Part shown: piece by piece, positions 16,162 through 25,596 of the stretch
Numbering within the stretch: position 1 is the stretch's first letter
Layout: each line of letters opens with the position of its first letter
DNA from: Gammaproteobacteria bacterium
Lineage (GTDB): Bacteria; Pseudomonadota; Gammaproteobacteria; Coxiellales; Coxiellaceae
Assembly: GCA_030425685.1 (NCBI GenBank)
Contig: JAUIAD010000003.1
Span: forward strand, 62,001-126,000
Length of the DNA stretch: 64,000 nt
Direction of reading: 5' to 3'
Notes under the pieces: model-generated
What the model saw: only the letters and a program-made list of their open reading frames with translations
What the model was told of the DNA's origin: nothing
Databases searched by the model: none
Made by a program: the position numbers and the translations under genes

Positions 16162-17377
16162 TCTCACACCCAAATAATTCAACGACTTTATGGATACCTT
16201 TAACCAAGGCATCAATATCTTCTTTTTCATTATAAAGACCAAAAGAAGCACGTGCTGTTGCTGGTAAATTAAAGCGCGTCATTAACGGCATCGCACAATG
16301 GTGCCCAACGCGGATAGCCACACCTTCACTATCTAAAATCGTACCGATATCATGAGGGTGCGCCTGCTCCATCACAAAGGAAAAAACACCCACTTTATCC
16401 GCCGCTTCACCAATGATTCTTACACCTGGAATATTTCGCAACGCTTTCTCAGCATAATCGGTTAATGCATCCTCATGCGCAGCAATTTTTTCAAAACCAA
16501 TCATCGTGATGAAATCAATGGCCCGACCAAAGCCAACCACACCCGCCATATTCGGCGTACCCGCTTCAAACTTATATGGCAGTGTATTATACTCTGTTTT
16601 TTCAAAGCTGACCTGGCGAATCATATCGCCACCACCTTGATACGGTGGCATTTTCTCCAACCATTTTTCTTTACCATACAAAACACCGACACCTGTAGGG
16701 CCATACATTTTATGGGAAGAAAACACGTAAAAATCACAATCCAAAGCTTGCACATCAACCTGCATATGCGGCACCGCTTGCGCGCCATCGAGTAAAACAG
16801 GAATATTATATTGACGTGCTAATGCTGTCATTTCCTTGACTGGATTAACAGTACCTAACACATTTGAAACATGAATCAAACCTAAAAGCTTAGTTCTCTC
16901 ACTAAGCAGTTTTTTAAATGCTTCAAGATCCAAAGTGCCATCATCGAAAATAGGAATAACTTTTAATGTCGCACCGGTACGCTCGCATAACAGCTGCCAT
17001 GGAACAATATTAGAATGGTGCTCCATGGTGGAAATTAAAATCTCATCACCTTTACCAATATTTAGCGCGCCAAATGACGCAGCAACCAAATTGATCGCAT
17101 CGGTAGTGCCTTTAGTAAAAATAATTTCCGCGCGGCTTTTAGCATTAATAAACTTAACCACTTTATCACGAACAGCTTCATAAGCATCAGTAGCGCGCTG
17201 ACTTAAGTCGTATACGCCACGATGGACATTGGCATTATTTTTTAAATAATAATGCGCAACCGCATCGATAACGCATTGCGGCTTTTGCGCTGTTGCTCCG
17301 CTGTCCAAATAAACCAACGGTTTATCGTGCGCGTCTTGTTGCAACAGGGGAAAATGATGTTTATACAACTCATTCAT
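16154..17377 (-). CDS. sufS: Cysteine desulfurase SufS
   Basis: PLP enzyme that removes sulfur from cysteine as enzyme-bound persulfide for Fe-S assembly. The ATG at 17377 has AAGGAGG upstream and gives 407 residues, the normal length. The PLP lysine is K223 in SSHKMYGPTGVG. TMEHHSNIVPW and DGAQAVPH are cofactor-binding motifs. The catalytic loop cysteine is C361 in RVGHHCAMP, the group II (SufS) form. The gene overlaps sufD by 8 bp and sufU by 8 bp, so translation is tightly coupled. Confidence 0.96.
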   Translation of the reverse strand: MNELYKHHFPLLQQDAHDKPLVYLDSGATAQKPQCVIDAVAHYYLKNNANVHRGVYDLSQRATDAYEAVRDKVVKFINAKSRAEIIFTKGTTDAINLVAASFGALNIGKGDEILISTMEHHSNIVPWQLLCERTGATLKVIPIFDDGTLDLEAFKKLLSERTKLLGLIHVSNVLGTVNPVKEMTALARQYNIPVLLDGAQAVPHMQVDVQALDCDFYVFSSHKMYGPTGVGVLYGKEKWLEKMPPYQGGGDMIRQVSFEKTEYNTLPYKFEAGTPNMAGVVGFGRAIDFITMIGFEKIAAHEDALTDYAEKALRNIPGVRIIGEAADKVGVFSFVMEQAHPHDIGTILDSEGVAIRVGHHCAMPLMTRFNLPATARASFGLYNEKEDIDALVKGIHKVVELFGCENV

Positions 17378-18692
17378 AGCAACCTCCTTCACTTGCAGAC
17401 AAACATTTAACAACGGCGTCTTTAAAGTAAGCTTGTAATAATGCATTCGGAATAGCATCAAGTAACTCGGTAGCAAAAGCAGATGTCAGCATATGGCGCG
17501 CTTTGTCAGCAGCAATACCACGGCTACGCAAATAAAATAAAGCTTTGCTATCTAGCTGACCTATCGTTGCGCCATGACTGCACTTAACATCGTCCGCATA
17601 AATTTCCAACTCAGGCTTGGTATCCACTTCTGCCTGCTTAGATAATAAAAGATTTTTATTAGCTTGGTGCGCAACGGTTTGTTGTGCGTCCGGGTGCACA
17701 ATCACCTTACCGTTAAATACCGCACGCGCTTTATCATGCACGATGCCTTTATAAACTTGTTCACTAGCGGTATTTGGCACCAAGTGATCAACATGCGTGT
17801 GCTGATCAACGTGTTGCTGACCCACACCATGATAAAAGCCTATCATGCGACAAGAGACACCTGGCTCGTTAAGATAATAATTTAAATTATCACGCGCAAG
17901 TTTAGCGCCCAATGAAAAATGATACGTCGACACCGTGCTGTCACGCTTTTGTTGAATCAGGGTATTGGCAATATGAAATGCGGTATGACTTTCGTTTTGT
18001 AATTTATAATGCGAAACATTGGCGCCTTCGCTTGCAAATATTTGCGTAACAATATTATTAAAGTGTGAAGAGTCAGCACTAGCGTATTCCTCAAATACAG
18101 TTACCTCAGCACCCTGTTCAGCAATAATAAGGTGGCGTGGGTGATTCATTTTTTTTACGCCACTGCTGGTATTCAGATACAGGATATGAATAGGTTTTTG
18201 CACTCTAATATTAGCACCAACCCGTAAAAACAAGCCATTTGATAACAAGCCAGCATTTAATGCCGTAAAGGCAGCCTCACCCTTATCATTCAGCTGCAAG
18301 TCAGCTTGTGATACCAAACCCTGCTGTAAAGCAGAATCCAAATCAAGCAAATCAACACCGGCAATAGCATCACCCATTTGCGATTGATCTGCGCTAAACT
18401 GGCCATTAATAAAAACAAGGCGATACACATCGCCTAGCTGGTTTTGTGTTAAATCAACAGTAGCAAGGGTAGTGTCAGCCATAGAAAATTCTTGCGCTGC
18501 CAATGCCGATAGATTGGTATACTTCCACGCTTCATTTTTCTTGCTGGGAAAACCTATTGCTAAAAACCTCCGTAATGCACCCTCTTGCCAGGCTTGCAAA
18601 GCAGAATTTGCTTGCGCAAAACTACGTTTTTGCCAGTGTAAAAGGCTCTCTTCCTGCCAATTTTCATGCACTTTATTTAATAAGCCAACCAT
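17370..18692 (-). CDS. sufD: Fe-S cluster scaffold component SufD
   Basis: 440-residue partner of SufB in the SufBC2D scaffold. The N-terminus has the SufD-type helical region (KKNEAWKYTNLSAL). The beta-helix core follows, and the C-terminal SufB/D signature is DDVKCSHGATIGQLD with the conserved Cys and His, then YLRSRGIAADKARHMLTSAF. The start overlaps the end of sufC by 20 bp. Confidence 0.95.
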   Translation of the reverse strand: MVGLLNKVHENWQEESLLHWQKRSFAQANSALQAWQEGALRRFLAIGFPSKKNEAWKYTNLSALAAQEFSMADTTLATVDLTQNQLGDVYRLVFINGQFSADQSQMGDAIAGVDLLDLDSALQQGLVSQADLQLNDKGEAAFTALNAGLLSNGLFLRVGANIRVQKPIHILYLNTSSGVKKMNHPRHLIIAEQGAEVTVFEEYASADSSHFNNIVTQIFASEGANVSHYKLQNESHTAFHIANTLIQQKRDSTVSTYHFSLGAKLARDNLNYYLNEPGVSCRMIGFYHGVGQQHVDQHTHVDHLVPNTASEQVYKGIVHDKARAVFNGKVIVHPDAQQTVAHQANKNLLLSKQAEVDTKPELEIYADDVKCSHGATIGQLDSKALFYLRSRGIAADKARHMLTSAFATELLDAIPNALLQAYFKDAVVKCLSASEGGCYE

Positions 18693-19413
18693 AACCTTTC
18701 TCTTCCAATTCTAATGCTAATGACTTATCACCTGATTTGATGATGCGCCCACCTGCTAATACATGCACATAATCAGGCTCAATATATTTTAATAAGCGCT
18801 GGTAATGCGTCACCATAATGACCGCACGATTTTCATCACGCAAACTATTAACGCCTTTTGAAATAGTCTGTAAGGCATCGATATCTAAACCTGAGTCTGT
18901 TTCATCTAAGATGGCTAAACTTGGCTCTAATACTAGCATCTGTAAAATTTCATTACGTTTTTTCTCACCGCCGGAAAAACCTTCGTTAACCGAGCGTTTT
19001 AAAAACTTTTGGTCCATATCAACGATAGACAATTTACTTTTAACCAGCTTCATAAAATCCATTGCGTCGAGTTCTTCTTTGCCACGTGCTTTTTGAATGC
19101 TATTGTAAGCGGTCTTTAAGAAATACAAATTATTAACACCAGGGATTTCAACCGGGTATTGAAATGCTAAAAACAAACCAGCAGCTGCTCGTTCTTCAAT
19201 CGACATCGCAAATAAATCTTCACCGGAAAATTTTATCGACCCGTCAGTGACAGCATATTCCTCACGCCCAGCTAAAATACTCGATAACGTGCTTTTACCC
19301 GAGCCATTCGGTCCCATAATGGCATGCACCTCACCCGGCTTTACATCAAGATCAATACCATGCAATATTTCATGATCATCAACCTTGGCATGCAAATTTT
19401 CTATTGTTAACAT
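18673..19413 (-). CDS. sufC: SUF system ATPase SufC
   Basis: ABC-type ATPase that drives the SufBD scaffold. The ATG at 19413 has GAGGAA upstream and gives 247 residues, close to the E. coli length. Walker A is GPNGSGKS (34-41), the Q-loop FQYPVEIPG, the signature FSGGEKKRNE, Walker B LAILDETDSGLD and the switch His MVTHYQRLL. It overlaps sufD but is separated from sufB by 198 bp that contain a repeat. Confidence 0.96.
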   Translation of the reverse strand: MLTIENLHAKVDDHEILHGIDLDVKPGEVHAIMGPNGSGKSTLSSILAGREEYAVTDGSIKFSGEDLFAMSIEERAAAGLFLAFQYPVEIPGVNNLYFLKTAYNSIQKARGKEELDAMDFMKLVKSKLSIVDMDQKFLKRSVNEGFSGGEKKRNEILQMLVLEPSLAILDETDSGLDIDALQTISKGVNSLRDENRAVIMVTHYQRLLKYIEPDYVHVLAGGRIIKSGDKSLALELEEKGYGWLIK

Positions 19414-19551
19414 TTTTTTCCTCAATTTTTCAGCAGTTAAGTCACTGCTGTCTTTATAATGAGTCAACTACACTTGATAGTGACTCAACGTTGTTGTTGC
19501 AACTTTATCCCATAATCCGTGCCATCTGGCAATATGCAGCCTACTCTCTGG

Positions 19552-19575
19552 ATCCAGCGGTCAAGCCGCGGGATG
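19552..19575. repeat. REP-like hairpin (ATCCCGCGG family) inside the sufB-sufC gap
   Basis: ATCCAGCGG-tcaag-CCGCGGGAT is an imperfect version of the hairpin at 7877, followed by GACGATGAGCGCGGGATAACG. The 198-bp gap 19414-19611 holds this repeat and no gene. It is the only sizeable gap in the suf operon, so it may set the sufB to sufCDS ratio or hold a second promoter; neither is shown. Confidence 0.75.
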
Positions 19576-19611
19576 ACGATGAGCGCGGGATAACGATGAG
19601 TGTCAAAAAAA

Positions 19612-21054
19612 TCATCCGACAGCCCCTTCTAAACTGACCTCTAATAATTTCTGCGCCTCAACGGCAAACTCCATTGGCAATTCTTTAAAAACCTCTTTAC
19701 AAAAGCCATTTACAATCATCGACACCGCATCTTCCTCAGAAATACCGCGCTGACGGCAATAAAACAATTGATCTTCGCCAATTTTAGATGTCGTTGCTTC
19801 ATGCTCAATATGCGCTGAATCATTTTTTGCTTCTATATAGGGAAACGTATGCGCCCCGCAGCGATCGCCCAGCAATAAAGAATCACACTGACTAAAGTTA
19901 CGCGCATTCTCAGCATTAGGCGCAACCCGCACCAAGCCGCGATAACTATTTTGCCCACAACCAGCGGAAATACCTTTGGAGATAATCGTACTGCTGGTGT
20001 TCTTACCAAGATGCACCATCTTAGTGCCCGTATCAGCCTGCTGAAAATTATTGGTTAACGCTACTGAATAAAACTCACCAACGGAATTATCACCTTGCAA
20101 AAGCACGCTTGGATATTTCCAAGTAATAGCGGACCCCGTTTCAACCTGCGTCCATGAAATTTTAGAATTTACACCGCGGCATGCACCCCGCTTAGTGACA
20201 AAATTATAAATCCCACCTTTGCCATTCTCATCACCTGGATACCAATTTTGCACCGTTGAATATTTTATTTTGGCATTATCCATCGCCACCAGTTCAACCA
20301 CTGCTGCATGCAATTGATTTTCATCACGCATTGGCGCGGTACAACCTTCAAGATAGCTAACATAACTACCTTCATCAGCAATAATTAAAGTACGCTCGAA
20401 CTGACCGGTATTTGCGGTATTAATACGAAAATAAGTAGAAAGCTCTAACGGACAACGAACACCTTTAGGAATATAAACAAAAGAGCCATCACTAAAAACA
20501 GCCGAGTTTAGTGAAGCAAAAAAGTTATCGCGATAGGAAACTACTGTCCCTAAATATTTTTCAATTAATTCAGGATGGTTTTGTAATGCTTCCGAAAAAG
20601 GACAAAAGATAACGCCCGCTTCCGCCAGTTTGTCTTTAAACGTGGTTGCCACCGACACACTATCAAACACCGCATCAACGGCGACACCCGCTAAACGTTC
20701 GTGCTCATGCAAGGGAATACCAAGCTTGTTATAAGTTTCAATAAGCTTAGGATCAACTTCATCTAAACTTTTAGGCGCATCCTCTTTGCTCTTTGGCGCC
20801 GCATAATAACTAATCGCCTGATAATCAATGGGGGCAAAGTCAACATGCGCCCACGTGGGCTCTGATAACGTTAGCCAGTGACGATAAGCATTTAAACGCC
20901 ATGCCAACATAAATTCAGGTTCATTTTTCTTTTGCGAAATTATACGAATAACATCTTCATTTAAACCTGGCGGAATAACATCCGCTTCAATATCGGTGAC
21001 GAAACCATGCTCATAGGTTTTATTAACCACTTTATTGAGATGTTCGTTACTCAT
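19612..21054 (-). CDS. sufB: Fe-S cluster scaffold component SufB
   Basis: 480 residues from the ATG at 21054, preceded by GGAG; a TTG four codons earlier is possible but has worse spacing. SufB hallmarks: [55 protein letters not shown] and near the end [20 protein letters not shown] with [14 protein letters not shown]. SufB receives persulfide and assembles the cluster with SufC and SufD. The start overlaps the regulator stop by 8 bp. Confidence 0.96.
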   Translation of the reverse strand: MSNEHLNKVVNKTYEHGFVTDIEADVIPPGLNEDVIRIISQKKNEPEFMLAWRLNAYRHWLTLSEPTWAHVDFAPIDYQAISYYAAPKSKEDAPKSLDEVDPKLIETYNKLGIPLHEHERLAGVAVDAVFDSVSVATTFKDKLAEAGVIFCPFSEALQNHPELIEKYLGTVVSYRDNFFASLNSAVFSDGSFVYIPKGVRCPLELSTYFRINTANTGQFERTLIIADEGSYVSYLEGCTAPMRDENQLHAAVVELVAMDNAKIKYSTVQNWYPGDENGKGGIYNFVTKRGACRGVNSKISWTQVETGSAITWKYPSVLLQGDNSVGEFYSVALTNNFQQADTGTKMVHLGKNTSSTIISKGISAGCGQNSYRGLVRVAPNAENARNFSQCDSLLLGDRCGAHTFPYIEAKNDSAHIEHEATTSKIGEDQLFYCRQRGISEEDAVSMIVNGFCKEVFKELPMEFAVEAQKLLEVSLEGAVG

Positions 21055-21508
21055 GTTCTTCTCCAACTTTTTTTGCTGCTGGCGGATAAAAACGCAACGG
21101 CTGTGCTGCCGGGCGATTCATATCTGCCAAACTTAATCCTGCTAATACAGCTAGCAACTTTTGATTAACTGCTTGCCAATTTGGTCGCAAGCAGCACGTT
21201 ACATGGTGCTGGCATGCTTGATCATCTTGCACACATTCTGTTAGTGCTGGTTTACCATCAATTGCGGTAATAATGTCCTGTAAATTAATCTCTTCGGGTG
21301 CTCGGCTTATCTGATAACCGCCATTTACACCGCGTGTTGAAATCACTAAATTTGCTTCATTAAGAAGCTTTAACACCTTACTTGCCGTTGGCACGGGAAT
21401 ACCTGTCAGTTCACTGACTCCAGTTGCACTGTATTTTTTGCCCGCGACACCTGCTAACAAGCTTAAAATGACAGTAGCATAATCTGCTAATTTACTGATT
21501 TTAAACAT
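21047..21508 (-). CDS. Rrf2-family SUF operon regulator
   Basis: 153-residue winged-helix protein of the IscR/Rrf2 family; the fit is best to the SUF-type regulators found at the head of suf operons. The recognition helix region is [16 protein letters not shown], followed by the wing [16 protein letters not shown]. Cysteines C92, C99, C105 and C106 ([16 protein letters not shown]) could bind an Fe-S cluster as in IscR. It is first in the suf operon. A dyad in its promoter (21551-21571) is a likely self-binding site. Confidence 0.93.
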   Translation of the reverse strand: MFKISKLADYATVILSLLAGVAGKKYSATGVSELTGIPVPTASKVLKLLNEANLVISTRGVNGGYQISRAPEEINLQDIITAIDGKPALTECVQDDQACQHHVTCCLRPNWQAVNQKLLAVLAGLSLADMNRPAAQPLRFYPPAAKKVGEEHE

Positions 21509-21550
21509 ATTTAATTTACTTCGGCTATTATTTCATGCTCTTTTGTCGAT

Positions 21551-21578
21551 ATAGTACCATATTAGTTCTATTTATCAA
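21551..21578 (-). promoter_or_regulatory. suf operon promoter with overlapping dyad operator
   Basis: Minus strand: -35 TTGATA (21578-21573), 16-bp spacer, -10 TACTAT (21556-21551). The spacer and -10 are covered by an imperfect palindrome, ATAGAACTAATATGGTACTAT (21571-21551), quoted as its two arms ATAGAACTA and TGGTACTAT (7 of 9 positions symmetric). A 21-bp dyad over the promoter of an Rrf2 gene is what a cluster-sensing repressor site looks like. The link is inferred from position. Confidence 0.5.
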
Positions 21579-21626
21579 CTTTAATATAAGCATGGCGTAA
21601 TTGAAACATTTTGCTAGAATACGGCT

Positions 21627-22763
21627 ATGAATCTTACCGATCGATACAAATCTGCCAAACGCGCTACCATTGTCAATGCGAGCGTTAATAGCCTATTAGC
21701 CATTTTTAAGGTGGCAGTTGGTATTATTGGCCACTCGCAAGCACTAGTTGCCGATGGCCTACATTCATTCTCCGACCTGGTGACAGATATGCTAGTCCTT
21801 TTTGCCGCAAAATTTGGTGCCGAAGGACCTGACGCTGACCACCCTTATGGGCATCGGCGTATTGAAACGGTGGCCAGTATTATTATTTCGTTAATTCTTA
21901 TTGGTGTTGCCTTTGGTATTGCGTGGGACACCATTCATCATATTCTTGGGCACCATGCTAAGGAAATGCCCACCTACCCGGTTATCATTGTTGCTATTGT
22001 GTCGATTATTGGTAATGAGTTTCTCTACCACTACACTTTATATGAAGGAAATAAATCTGACTCAGATCTGTTACGCACCAATGCTTGGCATAATCGCAGT
22101 GACTCTCTGGTTTCCATTGTTGTTTTAGTCAGTGTTGTCGGCACCATGCTAGGCGCTCGCTATTTGGATTCAATTGGTGCTTTTATTATTTCGTTATTAA
22201 TTCTTAAGATGGGCATCAAAATGATTTGGACCAGTGTTCAGGAGCTGGTTGACGCTGGTGTTGAAGAGAAAACATTAGCAGAAATAAGAACCTATATTCT
22301 CGACACCGATGGCGTGGTGGCGGTGCATCAAATTAGAACCCGATCGCATGGTTCAAATATTTTTTTAGATGCGCATATTCAAGTGGATCCTTTTATTACT
22401 GTGTCTGAAGGCCACTATATCAGTGAGAAAGTGCACCTTGGCCTGATTAATAATTTTGAAAAGATTGTTGATGTTACCGTGCATATTGACCCGGAAGATG
22501 ATGAGACGTCTCAGCCTAATAAAAATCTTCCCGAGCGAAAAGAGGTTTTGCAAGCGCTGAAAAATGCTTGGCAAGATATTGCTAGCCGTGATGATATTCG
22601 CAAAATTGTGTTGCATTACCTTGGTGGAAAAATTTATGTTGAGATTGTGTTGCCGGTTGAGCTTCTGGATCAAGGCAGTGATGAGAATCTGTTAATACAA
22701 CAATATAAGGATGCTTTGCAGGGTATTGATTATATTGCTGAGCTGAGTCTATTTTATCAATAA
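21627..22763 (+). CDS. Cation diffusion facilitator metal efflux transporter (FieF/CDF family)
   Basis: 378-residue inner-membrane antiporter exporting divalent metal (Zn or Fe) from the cytoplasm. About six membrane helices are in the first 210 residues. Metal ligands lie in VADGLHSFSDLVTD (D43, H46, D50, D54) and NAWHNRSDSLVS. The signature HPYGHRRIETVAS is intact. A C-terminal cytoplasmic domain (residues 215-300) carries ferredoxin-like CDF dimer strands (VVAVHQIRTRSHGSNIFLDAH). An additional C-terminal stretch of about 80 residues is longer than in FieF. It is divergent from the suf operon; a link to iron handling is inference. Confidence 0.9.
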   Translation: MNLTDRYKSAKRATIVNASVNSLLAIFKVAVGIIGHSQALVADGLHSFSDLVTDMLVLFAAKFGAEGPDADHPYGHRRIETVASIIISLILIGVAFGIAWDTIHHILGHHAKEMPTYPVIIVAIVSIIGNEFLYHYTLYEGNKSDSDLLRTNAWHNRSDSLVSIVVLVSVVGTMLGARYLDSIGAFIISLLILKMGIKMIWTSVQELVDAGVEEKTLAEIRTYILDTDGVVAVHQIRTRSHGSNIFLDAHIQVDPFITVSEGHYISEKVHLGLINNFEKIVDVTVHIDPEDDETSQPNKNLPERKEVLQALKNAWQDIASRDDIRKIVLHYLGGKIYVEIVLPVELLDQGSDENLLIQQYKDALQGIDYIAELSLFYQ

Positions 22764-22777
22764 TCCGTGCCTTTCGC

Positions 22778-22797
22778 GGGCGCAGCATGCTGCGCCC
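22778..22797. repeat. 20-bp perfect palindromic repeat, copy 2
   Basis: GGGCGCAGCATGCTGCGCCC followed by CTACGGGTG. It lies 15 nt after the stop of the cation transporter and 31 nt before the exonuclease I start. Confidence 0.85.
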
Positions 22798-22827
22798 CTA
22801 CGGGTGTTTTTTGCAAGGAATTTTATA

Positions 22828-24219
22828 ATGACAGCCTCTACATACCTATTTTATGATATTGAGAGCACCGGGTTGAACAAATGCTTTGATCAGGTGCTGC
22901 AGTTTGCCGCTATTCGTACTGACTTGTCTTTGAATGAAATTGATCGTACCGAAATACAGGTTAAATTGAACGCCGATGTTATACCTTCACCTGGGGCTGT
23001 TATTACGCATCGCATCGGCATTGGTGCTATGCAAAATGGTGTTAACGAAATTGAGGCGATTAAAAAAATTCACGCACTGCTAAACACTCCTGGAACTATT
23101 AGCGTTGGTTATAACACGCTCGGGTTTGATGATGAGTTTTTGCGTTTTTCTTTTTATCGTAATTTATTACCGCCTTATACGCACCAGTTTGCTAACCAGT
23201 GTGGACGTATGGATATTTATCCTATTACAGTAATGTATTATTTATTTAAAAATGAGGTTTTAAATTGGCCGTCGTTAAATGGAAAAGTCAGCCTTAAGCT
23301 GGATCAGTTAATCAAAGAAAACGATTTAGCGGCTGGGCAGGCGCATAATGCCATGGTTGATGTTGAAGCCACCCTGGCGCTTGCTAAGAAACTCTATCGC
23401 GAAGAAAAAATGTGGCACTATCTTACCGGTTGCTTTGATAAAAAAACCGATCTTAAACGGCAAGCGCAACTAGAAGATGAAGGCATTATGGTTGTTGGTA
23501 ATTTGGGGACCGATCTTAAATTTCATGCGCCGGTTATTAGCTTAGGGCAGCATCAGCATTATAAAAACCAGTCTTTGTGGCTGCGTTTGGATACGGAAGA
23601 TTTGCAAAATACAACAGCAGAAACGATTGCTGAAAATACTTATGTTATTAAAAAACGTGCTGCTGAACAGCAGATTCTCTTGCCACCGCGCGAGCGTTTT
23701 TTGAAGCATTTGAGTGAGGAGCGCTTGCAGCGGTCTAGTGCTAATAAAGCTTGGTTGCAAGCAAACCCTAATATTTTTCAATTGATTTGTGATTACCATC
23801 AGCACTATAAATATCCCGATGTGCCCAACATTGACCCTGATGCTGCTCTTTATAGCATTGGTTTTCCTTCTTCGCGTGAAGAAAATTTATTTAAACAATT
23901 TCATGAGGCGCCACCACAAGCTAAGGAAACTATTGCCGATCAGTTTCCTAATCAAATTCGCCGTGAGCAGGCCATGCGTATTCTTGCACGCTTCTACCCT
24001 GAAACGTTGTCGGAAAATAACGAAGGCTTTTATAATGACTTTTTAAATGCTATTCGTTCTAGTGAACATGCTCCTGTTGATTATCGTGGGAAGTTTCATT
24101 TGACGCATAAGGCTGCTTTGCAAAGTATTGCAACGTTGCGGGATGAGAGGGAGCTTGATGAGGAGCAGGTTGGGTTGCTGGATGAGCTTGAGGGGTTTTT
24201 GGTTGGGGTTGTTGGGTGA
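22828..24219 (+). CDS. sbcB: Exodeoxyribonuclease I (SbcB)
   Basis: 3'-5' single-strand DNA exonuclease in recombination and mismatch repair. The ATG at 22828 is preceded by AAGGAA; a GTG 24 nt earlier was rejected. Length is 463 residues against about 475 in E. coli. DEDDh active-site motifs are visible: LFYDIESTGLN (D10, E12), GYNTLGFDDEFLR and QAHNAMVDVEATLALAK. The central SH3-like and C-terminal helical domains follow (PPRERFLKHLSEERL, then FPNQIRREQAMRILARFYPE). Confidence 0.95.
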   Translation: MTASTYLFYDIESTGLNKCFDQVLQFAAIRTDLSLNEIDRTEIQVKLNADVIPSPGAVITHRIGIGAMQNGVNEIEAIKKIHALLNTPGTISVGYNTLGFDDEFLRFSFYRNLLPPYTHQFANQCGRMDIYPITVMYYLFKNEVLNWPSLNGKVSLKLDQLIKENDLAAGQAHNAMVDVEATLALAKKLYREEKMWHYLTGCFDKKTDLKRQAQLEDEGIMVVGNLGTDLKFHAPVISLGQHQHYKNQSLWLRLDTEDLQNTTAETIAENTYVIKKRAAEQQILLPPRERFLKHLSEERLQRSSANKAWLQANPNIFQLICDYHQHYKYPDVPNIDPDAALYSIGFPSSREENLFKQFHEAPPQAKETIADQFPNQIRREQAMRILARFYPETLSENNEGFYNDFLNAIRSSEHAPVDYRGKFHLTHKAALQSIATLRDERELDEEQVGLLDELEGFLVGVVG

Positions 24220-24232
24220 TTTGTTTCTCGTC

Positions 24233-24255
24233 ATACCGCGGCTTGACCACGGTAT
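24233..24255. repeat. REP-like hairpin (ATCCCGCGG family) after sbcB
   Basis: ATACCGCGG-cttga-CCACGGTAT is an inverted-orientation, slightly changed copy of the 7877 element. It starts 13 nt after the sbcB stop and may stabilise the transcript end. Confidence 0.7.
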
Positions 24256-24314
24256 CCAGCCATACCCAATACAAAAAAAATTAAACAGTGTGCAAATTGT
24301 ACAGAAAAACCGCC

Positions 24315-24343
24315 TTGCCCTCAATAATTCGCAGTGTTATAGT
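24315..24343 (+). promoter_or_regulatory. Probable promoter of the GntR/ABC operon
   Basis: TTGCCC (24315-24320), 17-bp spacer, TATAGT (24338-24343), 60 bp upstream of the GTG start. Downstream of it lies ATATGATCATAT, a short palindrome that could bind the GntR repressor encoded next; this is inference. Confidence 0.5.
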
Positions 24344-24403
24344 GTACCAACATAGCAACCAACCTTTGCTGCTATATGATCATATAAAAACAGAGGATAA
24401 CCA

Positions 24404-24742
24404 GTGAACTGGAGCGACAAACAACCTATTTATCTGCAGTTAAAAAACATGATTGCAGCAGCCATAATGGACGGCAGTTATCCGGAAGGAAAAATGATCC
24501 CTTCTATTCGCAATATCAGCACAGAATATAAAATTAACCCCATCACGGTGTCGAAAGCATTTCAAAGCCTTGTTGATGAAGGCGTGCTGGAAAAAAAGCG
24601 TGGCCTAGGAATGTGTGTTACCGATGGTGCACAACAACTACTGCTGAGCAATGAAAAGCAAACCTTTTTAGAAAGCGAATGGCCGCGCATTAAAGACAAA
24701 ATAAAACGCTTAGGGCTCGACATAGAGGAGTTAATCAAGTGA
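24404..24742 (+). CDS. GntR-family transcriptional regulator (YtrA-like)
   Basis: 112 residues: a winged helix-turn-helix (PIYLQLKNMIAAAIMDGSYPEG split across helix 1, then IPSIRNISTEYKINPITVSKAF as recognition region; quoted segments PIYLQLKNMIAAAIM and KINPITVSKAFQSL) followed by a short helical tail. This short form without a large ligand domain is the YtrA subfamily, which usually represses the ABC operon it sits in. The start is GTG with AGAGGA upstream. The stop overlaps the next start by 4 bp (GTGA). Confidence 0.9.
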   Translation: MNWSDKQPIYLQLKNMIAAAIMDGSYPEGKMIPSIRNISTEYKINPITVSKAFQSLVDEGVLEKKRGLGMCVTDGAQQLLLSNEKQTFLESEWPRIKDKIKRLGLDIEELIK

Positions 24743-25596
24743 ATGTTATCGAAGCCAAAGACATACGTAAACGTTATGGCAAATTTGCTGCCTTAAGGAA
24801 TATTGATTTTTCAATTAAGCAAGGGCAAATCGTTGGATTAATTGGTCGCAATGGCGCTGGCAAAACTACGCTTTTAAAATCGCTATTAGGGTTAACACCC
24901 TACCAAGGCGAACTTTCTGTTTTAGGCATGCACCCGCATAAAGACCGCGTTAAATTAATGGAGCGTATGTGTTTTATTGCCGATGTTGCTATCTTGCCGC
25001 GCTGGATTACGGTCGAACAGGCTGTTAGTTTTGTTAAAAATGTTCATCCACGCTTTGACCCTAAAAAAGCGTGGGAATTTTTAGCTAAGACAAGCATTAA
25101 AAAAACGCAAAAAGTAAAGGAATTGTCAAAAGGCATGATTACGCAATTGCACTTGGCAATTGTATTGGCCATTGATGTTGAAATTCTTGTTTTAGATGAA
25201 CCCACACTCGGCTTAGATATTTTATACCGTAATAAATTTTTTCAAACAATATTAGAAGACTATTATAATGAAACACGCACCATTATTATTACCACACACC
25301 AAGTAGAAGAAATCGAAAACTTGCTAACGGATCTTATCATTATCGATCAAGGCAAGATTGTTCTGCAAGGGTCTATGGAAGAAGTGCATAAGCGCTACAC
25401 TGCCGTTACCGTTTCTCATGATAAAGCGATGGATGTTATGAAGCTTAATCCAGTGTGTAAATATAAAGAAATCGGTCGCGTTAAATTTATTTTTGAAAAT
25501 CCTGACAAATCCCGTTTACAACAGTTTGGTGAACTCTCCACGCCAACTATCAGTGAACTCTTCTTAGCAAAGGTAGGTGAAAGCAATGATGCGTAA
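24739..25596 (+). CDS. ABC transporter ATP-binding protein
   Basis: 285 residues. Walker A is GRNGAGKTT, the signature loop is LSKGMITQL (a degenerate form of LSGGQ, as in YtrB-like ATPases), Walker B is ILVLDEPTLGLD, and the switch His is in ITTHQVEEIE. The last 70 residues form the extension seen in ABC-2 exporters. It pairs with the permease that overlaps its 3' end by 11 bp. Confidence 0.92.
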   Translation: MNVIEAKDIRKRYGKFAALRNIDFSIKQGQIVGLIGRNGAGKTTLLKSLLGLTPYQGELSVLGMHPHKDRVKLMERMCFIADVAILPRWITVEQAVSFVKNVHPRFDPKKAWEFLAKTSIKKTQKVKELSKGMITQLHLAIVLAIDVEILVLDEPTLGLDILYRNKFFQTILEDYYNETRTIIITTHQVEEIENLLTDLIIIDQGKIVLQGSMEEVHKRYTAVTVSHDKAMDVMKLNPVCKYKEIGRVKFIFENPDKSRLQQFGELSTPTISELFLAKVGESNDA

